Shown: one piece after another, positions 10,583 to 22,557 of the stretch
How the letters are laid out: the number at the start of each line of letters is the position of its first letter
Position numbering within the stretch: the stretch's first letter is position 1
From: Posidonia oceanica
Lineage: Eukaryota > Streptophyta > Magnoliopsida > Alismatales > Posidoniaceae
Length of the DNA stretch: 64,000 bases
Reading direction: 5' to 3'
NCBI GenBank assembly: GCA_037176725.1
Contig: JAZBRS010000013.1
Span: 4,095,001 to 4,159,000, forward strand
Notes under the pieces: generated by a model
The model's input: only the letters and a program-made list of their open reading frames with translations
The model's database searches: none
What the model was told of the DNA's origin: nothing
Made by a program: the position numbers and the translations under genes

Positions 10583-12870
10583 CTACTGGTAGTACTTCTT
10601 GAGATAGCATGTGTTGACCGGTTCCAACTGTTCAACCTGGTCCATGTCCTCAAGGATTGCTATGCCACCGAAGAAGACCTACTTGATCAGAAAGGGGCCA
10701 CGCCAGTTGGGCCGGAATTTGCCCTGGCCGTCTGGGAGATGGATAGCTCGGAGGACCATATCCCCTAGATGGAAGCTTCTAGGCCTAACCTTCTTCAGGT
10801 ATGCTCTGGCCGAACGCTTCTGCTAACACTGAGCATGATGCATGGCTTGCAGCCTATGCTCGTCAATCAGGTTCAGCTGGATGCAGCGATCTTCGACCCA
10901 TTCTGCTTCTTCCAGCTCGGCTTCTCGTAGGATCGGCAGTGAGGGATCTCTACTTCAACAAGCAGTACTGCCTCCATGCCGTACACCAGCGAGTACGGGG
11001 TTGCTCCTGTCGAGGTCTGGACTGATGTCCTATACGCCCAGAGTGCGTATGGAAGCTTGTCCTGCCAGTCCTTATGAGTCTCTACCATATTTTTCAAGAT
11101 CTTGACAAGGTTTTTGTTGGCAGACTCTACTACGCCATTCATCTGTGGCAGATAAGGCAAGGATCGGTGATGTTTGATGTTGAAGGTCTGCAGGTAGTCT
11201 TCGATCTTTTTGGCTATGACGTTTGTGCCCATATCAGAGATGAGCGCGTGCAGGACTCCATACCGGGCTACGATGTTGTTTCTGATAAACTTCGCTGTAG
11301 CCGCGGCAGTGACTGTCTTGTAAGAGGCTGCTTCCACCCACTTGGTGAAGTAGTCGATCGCTACAAGAATAAAGCGATGACCGTTGGAGGCTACTGGATG
11401 TATGGTGCTGATGACATCGATCCCCCAGGTGGAGAAAGGCCATGGCAAAGACATGCCATGCAATTCCTGTGGAGGAGTGTGTATGAAGTTCCCATGGATT
11501 TGGCAGCTATGGCACCTGCACACAGACTGGTAGCAATCTACCTCCATGGTTGACCAGAAGTAGCCTTGGAGCATAATCTTCTTGGCTAGCAACACACCGT
11601 TCATGTGAGGGCCGCAGGTCCCTGCATGGACTTGGAGCATCAGTGTGTTGGCCTCCTTGTCTACATAGTGTAGGAGCATCTGGTTGTAAGATCTTCTGTA
11701 CAGATGTCCTGCCCCTATCACGTACTTTGACACCAGACATGCCAAAGTCTTTCTGTCTGCTGCTGAGGTGTATGGTGGGAGGCTGCCAGATTCCAGGAAG
11801 ACCTTGATGTCATGGTACCATGGAAGTTCCTCTACTAGATCCGCATCTTCGATGCTCATGCAGTGTGCGGGCTGTTCCACACGAGTGATTGATACGTCCA
11901 CTGCACGATACTCGGGTATAGTGAGACAAGATGCTAAGGTTGCCAGAGCATCTACATAGGTGTTCTTGGCTCTATTCATGTATGTGAAATGGATGCTTTC
12001 AAATTCTTCTATCAGCTTCAGCAGGCATTCATGGTATGGCACCAGCTTGGGGTCCTTGGTCTTCCGATGGCCGTTCACCTGGGAGATGACCAGCATCGCA
12101 TCCTCGTGTACATGCAGCTTGCGCACATCATGCTTGAGTGCGACTTGCAGTCCTAGAATGCAGGCCTCATACTCTGCCTCATTATTGGTGCAAGGGAATG
12201 TCATCTTCCTTGCAAATGGGATCAGCTCTCCCTGCAGCGTTGCTAAGACAGCGCCGATGCCGCTGCCCCTTCTATTAACTACGCCATCAAAGTACATATG
12301 CCACTGTAGTTCGTCGTCAGGATCCTTCTGCTCTGAATCCTCCATGGCGAATAGAATGTCCTCATCAGGGAACTGTGTCTGCAGCGGCTGGTACTCAGGC
12401 AGTGGGAAGTCAGCTAGATGATCTGCCATGGCCTGCCCCTTCATTGACTTTTGCGTGACAAAGGTGATGTCATACTGAGACAATAACACCTGCCACTTGA
12501 CGCATCGGCCTACCATGGCCGGCTTCTGGAAAAGGAACTTGATGGGGTCATGCCGACACAGGAGCTGGACTGGGTGCGCCATCATGTAATGCCTTAGCTT
12601 TTGCGTGGCCCAGACAAGAAACAAGCAGGTTTTCTCTATAGTGCTATACCTGGCTTCAGAATCAGTGAACTTCTTGCTCAGGTAATAGATGGCACGCTCC
12701 TTTCTACCTGTTTCATCATGTCGGCCCAAGACGGCGCCCATGGAATACTGTGTGGTAGAAAGATAGAGAATCAAGGGTCTCCCTGGCACGGGAGAAACCA
12801 AGACAGGAGGCTTGATCAGAAGCTGCTTGATCTTTTCAAATGCAGCTTGGCACTCCTTGCTCCAGTTGAT
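10583..12870 (-). pseudogene. RNase H and integrase, family A copy 2
   Basis: An open stretch of 642 codons (12801 to 10873) covers the RT connection, RNase H (MYFDGVVNRRGSGIG, NNEAEYEACILGL) and integrase. Integrase shows the zinc-binding His/His/Cys/Cys pattern (VHAGTCGPHMNG ... CRCHSCQIHG) and the catalytic core with Asp in WGIDVI, Asp in ALISDMGTN and Glu in GVVESANK. A frameshift near 10950 moves the C-terminus to another frame; it can be followed (FRPNWRGPF-type end, then KKYYQ) to a TAG at 10583-10585. This is the best preserved pol segment of family A. The CAG codons aligned to the stops at 4909 and 5167 of copy 1 are intact here. Confidence 0.88.
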
Positions 12871-12884
12871 CTATGCATTCTTCC

Positions 12885-13437
12885 TCAGGAGCTTGAAAAT
12901 CGATTCGCAGATAGGCAAGAGCTGCGCAATGAATCGGTTGATATATTGCAAACACCCCAGTGGGCCTCTGACTTCCTTTTCAGTCTTGGGGGTGGCATGT
13001 CCACGATAGCTTTGGCCTTGCTCAGGTCCACTTCAATTCCCCTCTGGCTGACAATGTAGCCCAACAGCTTGCCGGATGACACGAATACACATTTACTGGG
13101 GTTGAGGCGAAGCTTGTAATTCTTAAGGCAGATAAGGTGATCCTCAGGCTCTCTATACTTGGCAATGATGTCATCCACGTAGACCTCAACTCCTTGGTGT
13201 ATGAGGTCGTGGAACAATGCTGTCATCGCCCTCTGATAAGTTGCTTCGGCGTTCTTAAGCTCAAATGGCATAACCTGATAGCAAAAGACTACCCAGGGCG
13301 TGATGAATGAAGTCTTTTCCATGTCTTCCTCTGCCATCTTAATCTGGTTGTAGCCGGAGAAGCCGTCCATAAAGGAGAACATCTTGTGCCCTGCAGTGTT
13401 GTCCACTAGGACGTCGATGTGCAGTAGGGGGAAGTCG
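12885..13437 (-). pseudogene. Reverse transcriptase, downstream part, family A copy 2
   Basis: This continues the RT interrupted by the chromovirus: IDVLVDNTAGHKMFSFMDGF, SFITPWVVFCYQVMPFELKN, YVDDIIAKYREPEDH. Compared with copy 1, about eight codons are missing before YKLRLNP, a glycine codon is lost in CVF-VSSGKLL, and a frameshift follows MPPPR near 12985. The catalytic YVDD is kept, but the gene is broken. Confidence 0.85.
13433..13437. repeat. Target site duplication, left (AGTCG)
   Basis: This five-base copy directly before the chromovirus LTR is identical to 22553-22557. Confidence 0.92.
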
Positions 13438-15612
13438 TGTCATGCCCCAGCGCGACCAAATAGCATCAACTACCCAAATGATATTTAAAAGAATAAACAA
13501 TTAATTACATTTGAGAACAAATTTAAAACTTTTACAAAATTATTAGAATACTCCCAAGATCCCCAGTGTGCAGCTACGTGGCTCCCCTAAACAAGCACCA
13601 GGCTGGACTGTACCTCGACCCTGCACCTGAAAACCAAACACAAAACACGCGTGAGTGACATCTAAGTCACCCAGTACGTGCCACCCAAAACTACGGCAAA
13701 CGGCAGCAGAAACAATTACTAAAGCAATAAACATCATAAATTACAGCAGTCTATGCTATTTAAAAGCATACCATTCATTAATATCAAATCACATGCTTTT
13801 ATAAAGCTATCCACATTTTTTCTAAAACATGCAATTCTCAAATACATCACCATTCATCTCAAATCCACACTCACACACACATCGATTCCAAATTTCATCG
13901 AACACCCTGGCCACAGGTGAACGACACTAGCCACAAGCAGTTGCAGATGACACACGCATCTTTTGGCTGCAATGCCGTGGAAGACTACCCCGTGTGGGAG
14001 AACAATCCACCCCGAGAACTCAGCCCTCAATTTATAGCATGATCATTTTCATGATCAACCTCATAACAACACGGGGTTACGCACTCAGGCGTCCCTTTGG
14101 TGCCCGAGCGTCTGGGGACTCCAACTCCAGCCCCAGCCAGCACCGGCACAGAGGGTAGACCGTCTGTTTCAACGGGGCCTACTGTACCGCTAACCTCACC
14201 CTAGGCTACCTGACTCTTGGACCAAAGGGCGTGTATTCAAACACCCCTAATCGCCAGTCAGAAGCTTCAGTCTCTTGGTCCTCAAAACCATGGAAACCAT
14301 TTTCAAACTCTTTTCGCAAACATGCATTTCTTTTCTAAAGTCATTTAGAAATCCTTTCAAAACCTTTCCTCATAATCCACAAAACCATGCCAAAACACAA
14401 TAAAACCAAATACCTCGAAAACCCAAATCTCTCTCTTTAGAAACCATTTTACCCCAAAAACGGCACACCAAAAAGTCAGCACCAGTCGATCGAAAATCCC
14501 TGATTCGGGAGAACCAAATCAACCGACAGACCGTTCTGGGCACCGAGTCCGGGTTCAGACCAAAAACGGCACACCGAAAATGCTACCGGTAGACCGAAAA
14601 TCCCTGATTTGGTGGAACCAAACCCACCGGTCGAACCGATCCGCACAGAAATCGACAGACCGATCGATTTCAGCACACCGAAATCAGAATCTGGCCTAAA
14701 CTGACAGCAAAATGGGACACCAAAAATGGCGGGTCATACCGCTTTCTACCGAAAACGGCATACCGAAAATAAAGGTCGTACCAATCTGGGCGATCTCAGA
14801 AAGCCAAAAACAAAACCCAAAACAAGTCGCCCAAATGGGAACTCCAACCGATCTGACCACAAAAACCCATAAATCACAAGTAAATACTAGAATCAAAGCA
14901 TCACGAGTGCTCTACACATGAGCACAAAAATCAAACCAATCCATGCATCATACATCAAGATATAAATTCGCAAAGCTCAAGAGGTCAAATAAAACCTATT
15001 TCCATTCAAACCACAACCAATCCAAAAACCATTCAAAACCAAACGAAATCCTACAATATTCATGGCATAGCTAGATCACATGTATTCTAAGCATTCTAGG
15101 CAAGAATTGGAAAGAAAACCTAGGGGGAGACGCGTACCAACATCGGCAAACACTCCGCCCCCAAACCTCGACTGGCCACCGAACACAGCCTCCTCCGGCC
15201 GACGAACACCACCCCTCCTCACACCGGCTTGCCTCCACGCTCCTCCAGCACTGGCCGCACCTCCTCGATCTCCTCCAGCCGCCGGCGATCACTTAGGCTG
15301 CAATCGGCTATCGGGTGGAGAAAACGAAAGGAAGGAAGAAGAAAAGGGGAAGAAGGAAATGGGCACGTGCGGTGGGAAAATGGGCAAATTGCACTCTAAC
15401 CCATTTTCCACCACAAACCACACACACAGCCCCAAACATCCTTCAACAAAGCCCTCACTTCCTCATGACCACACCAAACAACACCGAGGAGCCAGAAACC
15501 AAACCACCAAAGATGCACAACCCCAACACACCACAAACAACAGCAACAACAACAGAGAAAGATTTTCCAAAATAAATAACTCAATTATATTATGGAAAAT
15601 CAGGATATTACA
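13438..15612 (-). repeat. 3' LTR of the chromovirus
   Basis: The boundaries are set by comparison with 20376-22552 and by the flanking AGTCG. Differences from the other LTR are few in the first kilobase and the last 550 bp, but pile up at about 14460-14760, nearly all as transitions. The LTR includes an accgg-rich block with repeats of the type CCGAAAATCCCTGATT. ORFs in it (for example 15080-15658) are repeated in both LTRs and show no coding signature. Confidence 0.95.
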
Positions 15613-15635
15613 TCCTAATACCCTTAAAAGAAATT
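15613..15635 (-). other. Probable polypurine tract next to the chromovirus 3' LTR
   Basis: On the minus strand the bases before the LTR read TTTTAAGGGTATTAGGA. This is the position expected for the plus-strand primer, but the purine run is short and interrupted. Confidence 0.45.
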
Positions 15636-15654
15636 TCATCCTCGAAATTCACTG

Positions 15655-17145
15655 CTAATGGAACAAATAAGGGTATCTAGAATACATATCTGCTTCCCGC
15701 TCCCAAGTGGCTTCCTCCACAACATGGTGCTGCCACTGAACCAGTACCAAAGGAATAACCTTGTTCCTGAGAACCTGCTCCTTACGATCTAGAATCTGAA
15801 CAGCGTCCGCTTCCACGGACAAGTCCTGCTGCAATCCTTCTGGCCGTACTAGTAAGATCTGGGAAACATCAGCAACACACTTCCTCAGCATCGACACATG
15901 GAAGACGCTATGCACTCTAGAGAGCTCTGGTGGCAAAACCAACTTATAAGCCACCTCACCAACTCTTCTAGCAATCTCATAGGGGCCAATAAACCGAGGA
16001 GTCAACTTGCCTCGCTTCCCAAACCTCGCAACCCCTTTAGTTGGTGACACCTTCAGGAAAACGAAGTCTCCTACCTCGAATTCCAAAGGCCTTCGCCTCC
16101 TATCTGCATAGCTCTTCTGCCTGCTCTGTGCAGTCAACAATCTCTTCCTGATCAAATCCACTTTCCCTTGGTATTGCTGCACAATCTCTGGTCCAACAAG
16201 CTGGCGCTCTCCTACATCGCTCCAACAGGTGGGTGTCCGGCACGGCCTCCCATACAGTGCCTCTTCCCAGCTGGAATGAAAACTATTATTGTAGGCAAAC
16301 TCCACCAGCGGCAGGTGCTCTTCCCAGCAACCTCCAAAATCCATAGCGTAGGCCTGCAACATGTCTTCCAAACTCTGAATAGTCCTCTTCGTCTGACCAT
16401 CCGTCTAAGGGTGGAAAGCTGTACTGTAATTCAACACAGTACCAAAAGCCTCCTGCAACGCTTTCCAGAATCTCGAAGTGAAACGGGCATCTTTGTCAGA
16501 CACAATGGAGACTGGCACTCCATGCAACCGGACAATCTCAGACACATACAACTTTGCCAATTATTGCAAAGGAAGATTCACTCTCATAGGTAGGAAATGT
16601 GCCGATTTCGTGAGCCTATCAACGATTACCTACACAGAATCATTCTTTCTCCTGCTCTTGGGCAATCCAGTCACGAAATCCATAAACACCTACTCCCATT
16701 TCCATACCGGAATATCCAAAGGTTGCAGCAATCCTCCAGGCTTCTGATGCTCAATCTTCACCATCTGGTAGGTTGTACACTTAGCCACATGCTCAGCTAT
16801 CTCCTTCTTCATTCCAGGCCACCAAAACTTCCTCTTCAGATCCTTAAACATCTTGGTGCTCCCGGGATGAATGGAATACCTGAATCGATGAGGCTTCATC
16901 CAACAAGCTCTGCTTCACCTCCTCCACTTGAGGTACATACAAACGCAAGTCAAATCTAAGCCCACCATCTACCACAATAGAGAAATGGGGTGCCTCACCT
17001 GCCTCCATCTTCTTCCAGATTCCAGGTACAAAAGGATCAAACTGCTGAGTCGCTACCACTGCTTCCACCAGCCTTGGGCGAACTGACAAGTTAGCCAACC
17101 ACACTCTACCTGAATCCTGAGACTGCCTCTGTGGTTTGCACTCGA
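15655..17145 (-). pseudogene. Integrase with C-terminal chromodomain, chromovirus
   Basis: Pieces of one integrase lie in several frames: a zinc-finger end ([14 protein letters not shown] at about 16790), the core ([30 protein letters not shown]) and the C-terminal domain (FVFLKVSPTKGVARFGKRGK, then IGPYEIARRVG). The last 60 residues are a chromodomain-like module (VLVQWQHHVVEEATWEREAD), which in chromoviruses steers integration to chromatin. The third catalytic residue, usually Glu in GQTER, is Lys here (near 16392). In-frame stops interrupt the core: TAG near 16411 where HPQTDGQ is expected, TAG near 16632 where SVWVIVD is expected, and a TAA near 16560. Frameshifts lie near 16890 and 17150. 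Confidence 0.85.
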
Positions 17146-17694
17146 TCAACTCCTCAAGAAGATGCATTCTCTAATCATCAGGGTGGCCACCGAGTAGGCA
17201 CGCCTACTCAAAGCATCAGCAACCACATTAGCCTTCCCCGGGTGGTAGGATAGACTGAAATCATAGTCTTTCAGATACTCCACCCACCTCCTCTGTCTTA
17301 GGTTCAAATCCTTCTGAGTGAAAATGTATTTCAGGCTCTTGTGATCTGTGAAGATCTCAAATTGTTCGCCATAGAGGTAGTGCCTCCAAATCTTCAAGGC
17401 AAAAATCACAGCAGCAAGCTCCAAATCATGAGTGGGGTAATTCTTCTCATGGTCTTTGAGTTGCCGAGATGCATAAGCCACAACTCTACCATGCTGCATC
17501 AAAACACACCCCAACCCAGATCCACAGGCATCACTGTAGACCGAGAAACCACCACTCCCTGAGGGCAAAGTTAAGACCGGAGATGAGACCAGGCGAGTCT
17601 TCAACTCAAGGAAACTCTCTTCACACCACCAATCCCACACAAAAGAGATTTCCTTCTGGGTCAATCTGGTCAGAGGTTCAGCAATCTTGGAGAA
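17146..17694 (-). pseudogene. RNase H domain, chromovirus
   Basis: RNase H shows [55 protein letters not shown] and [12 protein letters not shown], ending [12 protein letters not shown]. It is in the same frame as the RT, from which it is separated by a TAG near 17700 (RRFI*DFSKIA). It ends in a frameshift near 17150. The acidic catalytic residues are present. Confidence 0.85.
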
Positions 17695-19022
17695 ATCCTA
17701 AATAAACCTCCGATAATATCCAGCCAAACCCAGAAAACTTCTGATCTCAGAGACGGTCTTCGGCCTAACCCAACTGCTCACAGCCTCAACCTTGGCTGGA
17801 TCAACCTTGATCCCAGCACCAGAGATGACGTGGCCAAGAAAAGCAACCTCCTCAAGCCAGAACTCACACTTGGAGAACTTTGCAAAGAGCTGATTCTGCC
17901 TCAAAGTCTCCAAAACTGCCTTCAAATGCATTCTGTGAGTCTCTACATCAGGAGAGTATACTAGCACGTCATCCACAAAAACAACCACAAACTGATCCAG
18001 ATAGGGCCTGAACACCCTGTTCATCAGGTCCATGAAGGCTGCTGGTGCATTGGTCAATCCAAATGGCATGACGCTGAACTCATAGTGGCCATACCGAGTC
18101 CGAAAAGCTGTCTTTTGAACATCAGACTCCCGAATTCGGAGCTGATGATAACTTGACCTCAAGTCTATCTTGGAAAAGACAGACGCTCCCTGCAACTGGT
18201 CAAACAGGTCATCAATCCTAGGCAAAGGGTACTTGTTCTTGATGGTAATCTGATTCAGCATTCTATAATCAATGCACAATCTGAGAGTACCATCTTTCTT
18301 CTTGACGAACAAAACCGGTGCACCCCAAGGAGAAACACTGGGCCGGATGAACCCTCTGTCTAGAAGTTCTTGCAACTGACAACTGAGCTCCCTCAATTCG
18401 GTAGGCACCATTCTATACGGAGCCTTCGAAATAGCACTCGAACCAGGCACCAAATCTACCTGGAACTCCAGCTCCCTATGCGGCGGCATACCAGGTAGGT
18501 CCTCCGGAAACACATCTGGATACCTACAAACCACTGGTATGTCCTGTATCCTCACAGCAGATGAAGAGGACACAGTCACACTGGCCAGGTAGCCCACACT
18601 GCCTCTTGCTAAATGGCGGTAGGCCTTCATTGCTGAAATGATCTTCTTTGGCCCTCCAGGTTTAACCCCTTGGACCAAATACCATCCCTGACCAGGACAA
18701 TTCGCCACCACAGTCTTCTTGGCACAGTCAATTATAGCTGAATACTGCGCCAGCCAGTCCATCCCCAGTATGACATCATACTCCCGCATGTCCATAACTA
18801 TTAGACTGGCCTCAAAGTCCATCTCTCCCAACTTCACACCAATGGACCTCAAAAACTTCCATACCAGGCTGTGCTCCCCTAAAGGAGTCACCACATCAAG
18901 ATGAAATGCTAATCTTGCCGGTCTTAGGCCAAGCTCAGCTGCAAATGACTCAGATATAAACGAGTAAGAACTCCCTGAGTCAAACAAAACTTTGGCCATA
19001 TTACCAGTCACAAGAAAAGAAC
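17695..19022 (-). pseudogene. Protease and reverse transcriptase, chromovirus
   Basis: Starting at the predicted acceptor, the frame reads [20 protein letters not shown], a retropepsin with the DSG active site, then [16 protein letters not shown] follows with [75 protein letters not shown] and the catalytic FVDDVLVYS. It is open for over 440 codons to a TAG near 17698. Joined to gag by splicing it would form one polyprotein; unspliced it is in a different frame from gag. Confidence 0.88.
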
Positions 19023-19129
19023 CTGGTAAAGCACAACACAACAACAACCACACATCCATTAATAGGGAAAAGTATTGGATACATATTACAACACAGAGGC
19101 CTACAATACAAATCACTCTCGCTCCTTAC
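19023..19129 (-). other. Predicted 107-nt intron between gag and pol of the chromovirus
   Basis: The donor is GAGG|GTAAGG (GT at 19129-19128) and the acceptor is TTTACCAG|G (AG at 19024-19023). The sequence is rich in T with a TATTAATG branch-like word. Removal joins GAG G to GT TCT and gives the continuous reading [15 protein letters not shown], the usual junction in this element type. If it is retained, gag stops at TGA 19115-19113, five codons past the donor. Both splice sites and the exact frame repair support a real intron; no transcript was available. Confidence 0.72.
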
Positions 19130-20240
19130 CCTCAACAACATCCCCCGAGGGTCCAGCATCAGGAGCGGCTATGGAGAACACTCGTCCCCTGGTCGGCTGA
19201 CGAGGTGCATCCCCAGCAGGCTTTGGAGGCTCAGGATAGTTCCGCTGAATATGCCCAGTCTTCCCGCAATTATAACATCTCACAGGGCCTGGGTTCTGCG
19301 ATTTACTGGCGTAATACATAGCAATGTGTCCTGGCTTCCCACACTTGAAACAAGTTCTTGGACCTCCACTCGAGCCTGTCTGGCTGTATCCAGAACTCCC
19401 TCTTCCATAAGAACTACGTCCCTCCTCAGCAACAGAACCGGAATGCTCCTTCCTCTTCTTCCCTGAGCTCCCAGAACTACCAGAGCTCAGACCTCCAGAA
19501 ACAGAAGGCCGCTGAGAGGACGACTTCCCCTTCCCTTTGGGGTGTTCTTCCAGAAACAGCTTGCGGTCATCTTCATACCTGGCCGCAAGCTCCACAGCAT
19601 CAGCCAAGGTCGGGCATCTAAAACCCAAAACCCTTGACTGAAGAGCTGGCACCAACCCTTCCACAAACTTCTTAGCTTGGCGTCTTTCCGTGTCAAACAC
19701 CTGAGTAAACTGCTCCAACCGAGTGAAAGCTGCCTCGTACTCCGCCACAGACATGCTCCCCTGCTTCAAATTCCAGAAGTCCCTATCCAAGTGATCCCGC
19801 TCATACTCGGGGAAATACCGCTCGTAGAACACCTCCCGGAACTCTTCCCAAGGTATAGCAAGCAGATCTGCGTCAGGAAACTTGAGACGGCGCGCAGACT
19901 TCCACCACTGGCTGGCTTCACCCTTGAACTGGAAGGTTGCTAGACGAACCCACTTCTCCTCCGAACACTCCAAACACTCCAGAATCTTCTCAACCTCTGA
20001 GAGCCAAGACTCCGCGTCCTCTGGCTTGCCCTTGCCATCGAAGTTCGGCGCACCAAGCTTACGGAACTGGGAAATCCACGGGTCACCCTTGGCCTCACTG
20101 GAATTGCTCTTTCCAAGCGATTGAACGAGTCCCCACACCATTTCCCCCAACTCTAGCCGAACTCCCTTCCAACCACCTTCATCCTCCAAGCCAGAACTGG
20201 ATGCAGAAACCTTCCCCTTGCCTTTGCCCTTAGGTGCCAT
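19130..20240 (-). CDS. Gag with two zinc knuckles, chromovirus
   Basis: The ATG at 20240 opens 375 codons if unspliced. The N-terminus is basic and low complexity (MAPKGKGKGK). The retrotransposon gag domain includes WISQFRKLGAPNFDGKGKPE and ASQWWKSARRL, then FREVFYERYFPEYERDHLDR. A Ser/Gly-rich basic linker leads to two CCHC knuckles: CFKCGKPGHIAMYY and CYNCGKTGHIQRNY. In both, the last cysteine of CX2CX4HX4C is Tyr, a single G-to-A change each, so neither should bind zinc normally. The frame is otherwise intact. Confidence 0.85.
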
Positions 20241-20357
20241 CTAGCTAAAGCCACAACAAAGACAAGAAACAAAAGATCAGGTGCAAACACAAGACGACAC
20301 AGTCCTACGAAGCCACTAGACTGGACACTACTAAGCTGGTGCACTTAGTGAACCTAG

Positions 20358-20370
20358 AGCTCTAATACCA
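20358..20370 (-). promoter_or_regulatory. Primer binding site of the chromovirus (Met-tRNA type)
   Basis: The minus strand reads TGGTATTAGAGCT five bases inside the 5' LTR. It differs by one base from TGGTATCAGAGC, the initiator-tRNA-Met site used by many plant gypsy elements. The change is again C to T. Confidence 0.85.
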
Positions 20371-20375
20371 CTCCC

Positions 20376-22552
20376 TGTCACGCCCCAGCGCGACCAAATA
20401 GCATCAACTACCCAAATGATATTTAAAAGAATAAACAATTAATTACATTTGAGAACAAATTTAAAACTTTTACAAAATTATTAGAATACTCCCAAGATCC
20501 CCAGTGTGCAGCTACGTGGCTCCCCTAAACAAGCACCAGGCTGGACTGTACCTCGACCCTGCACCTGAAAACCAAACACAAAACACGCGTGAGTGACATC
20601 TAAGTCACCCAGTACGTGCCACCCAAAACTACGGCAAACGGCAGCAGAAACAATTACTAAAGCAATAAACATCATAAATTACAGCAGTCTATGCTATTTA
20701 AAAGCATACCATTCATTAATATCAAATCACATGCTTTTATAAAGCTATCCACATTTTTTCTAAAACATGCAATTCTCAAATACATCACCATTCATCTCAA
20801 ATCCACACTCACACACACATCGATTCCAAATTTCATCGAACACCCTGGCCACAGGTGAACGACACTAGCCACAAGCAGTTGCAGATGACACACGCATCTT
20901 TTGGCTGCAATGCCGTGGAAGACTACCCCGTGTGGGAGAACAATCCACCCCGAGAACTCAGCCCTCAATTTATAGCATGATCATTTTCATGATCAACCTT
21001 ATAACAACACGGGGTTACGCACTCAGGCGTCCCTTTGGTGCCCGAGCGTCTGGGGACTCCAACTCTAGCCCCAACCAGCACCGGCACAGAGGGTAGACCG
21101 TCTGTTTCAACGGGGCCTACTGTACCGCTAACCTCACCCTAGGCTACCTGACTCTTGGACCATAGGGTGTGTATTCAAACACCCCTAATCGCCAGTCAGA
21201 AGCTTCAGTCTCTTGGTCCTCAAAACCACGGAAACCATTTCCAAACTCTTTTCGCAAACATGCATTTCTTTTCTAAAGTCATTTAGAAATCCTTTCAAAA
21301 CCTTTCCTCATAATCCACAAAACCATGCCAAAACACAATAAAACCAAATACCTCGAAAACCCAAATCTCTCTCTCTTTAGAAACCATTTTACCCCAAAAA
21401 CGGCACACCGAAAAGTCAGCACCGGTCGACCGAAAATCCCTGATTCGGGAGAACCAAATCAACCGACAGACCGTTCTGGGCACCGAGTCCGGGTTCAGAC
21501 CAAAAACAGCACACTGAAAATGCCACCGGTAGATCGAAAATCCCTGATTCGGTGGAACCAAACCCACTGGTCGAACCAATCCGCACAGAAATCAGCAGAC
21601 CGATCGATTTCGGCACACCAAAATCAAAATCTGGCCTAAACTTATAGCAAAACGGGACACCGAAAATAGCGGGTCGTACCGCTTTCTACCGAAAACGGCA
21701 TACCAAAAATAAAGGTTGTACCGATCTAGGCGATCTCAGAAAGCCAAAAACGAAACCCAAAACAAATCGCCCAAATGGGAACTCCAACCGATCTCACCAC
21801 AAAAACCCATAAATCACAAGTAAATACTAGAAGCAAAGCATCACGAGTGCTCTACACATGAGCACAAAAATCAAACCAATCCATGCATCATACATCAAGA
21901 TATAAATTCGCAAAGCTCAAGAGGTCAAATAAAACCTATTTCCATTCAAACCACAACCAATCCAAAAACCATTCAAAACCAAACGAAATCCTACAATATT
22001 CATGGCATAGCTAGATCACATGCATTCTAAGCATTCTAGGCAAGAATTGGAAAGAAAACCTAGGGGGAGACGCGTACCAACACTGGCGAACACTCCGCCC
22101 CCAAACCTCGACTGGCCACCGAACACAGCCTCCTCCGGCCGACGAACACCACCCCTCCTCACACCGGCTTGCCTCCACGCTCCTCCAGCACTGGCCGCAC
22201 CTCCTCGATCTCCTCCAGCCGCCGGCGATCACTTAGGCTGCAATCGGCTATCGGGTGGAGAAAACGAAAGGAAGGAAGAAGAAAAGGGGAAGAAGGAAAT
22301 GGGCACGTGCGGTGGGAAAATGGGCAAATTGCACTCTAACCCATTTTCCACCACAAACCACACACACAGCCCCAAACATCCTTCAACAAAGCCCTCACTT
22401 CCTCATGACCACACCAAACAACACCGAGGAGCCAGAAACCAAACCACCAAAGATGCACAACCCCAACACACCACAAACAACAGCAACAACAACAGAGAAA
22501 GATTTTCCAAAATAAATAACTCAATTATATTATGGAAAATCAGGATATTACA
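20376..22552 (-). repeat. 5' LTR of the chromovirus
   Basis: This 2177-bp partner of 13438-15612 lies upstream of gag on the minus strand, so it would carry the promoter. It begins TGTAATATCC on that strand. The first 550 bp (22552-22000) are almost identical to the other LTR. Confidence 0.95.
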
Positions 22553-22557
22553 AGTCG
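22553..22557. repeat. Target site duplication, right (AGTCG)
   Basis: This is identical to 13433-13437. Removing the chromovirus and one copy restores the family A RT reading frame across the site. Confidence 0.92.

Larger units (their letters stand above)
13438..22552 (-). mobile_element. Chromovirus (Ty3/gypsy, Tekay/Del-like), nearly full length, nested in family A copy 2
   Basis: This is a 9115-bp element with LTRs of 2175 and 2177 bp beginning TGTAATATCC and ending GTGACA on its own (minus) strand, flanked by AGTCG on both sides. Inside are a Met-tRNA primer site, gag with two zinc knuckles, an intron, protease, RT, RNase H, integrase and a C-terminal chromodomain. The order and the chromodomain place it among chromoviruses. 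It inserted in a family A RT codon (PKDD|F). Several stops and at least two frameshifts in pol make it inactive. Confidence 0.95.

Noticed and set aside
15080..15658. 192-codon ORF near 15.1 kb and its twin at 22.0 kb
   Set aside because: They lie in the two LTRs of the chromovirus and change frame use at the LTR end; there is no domain.
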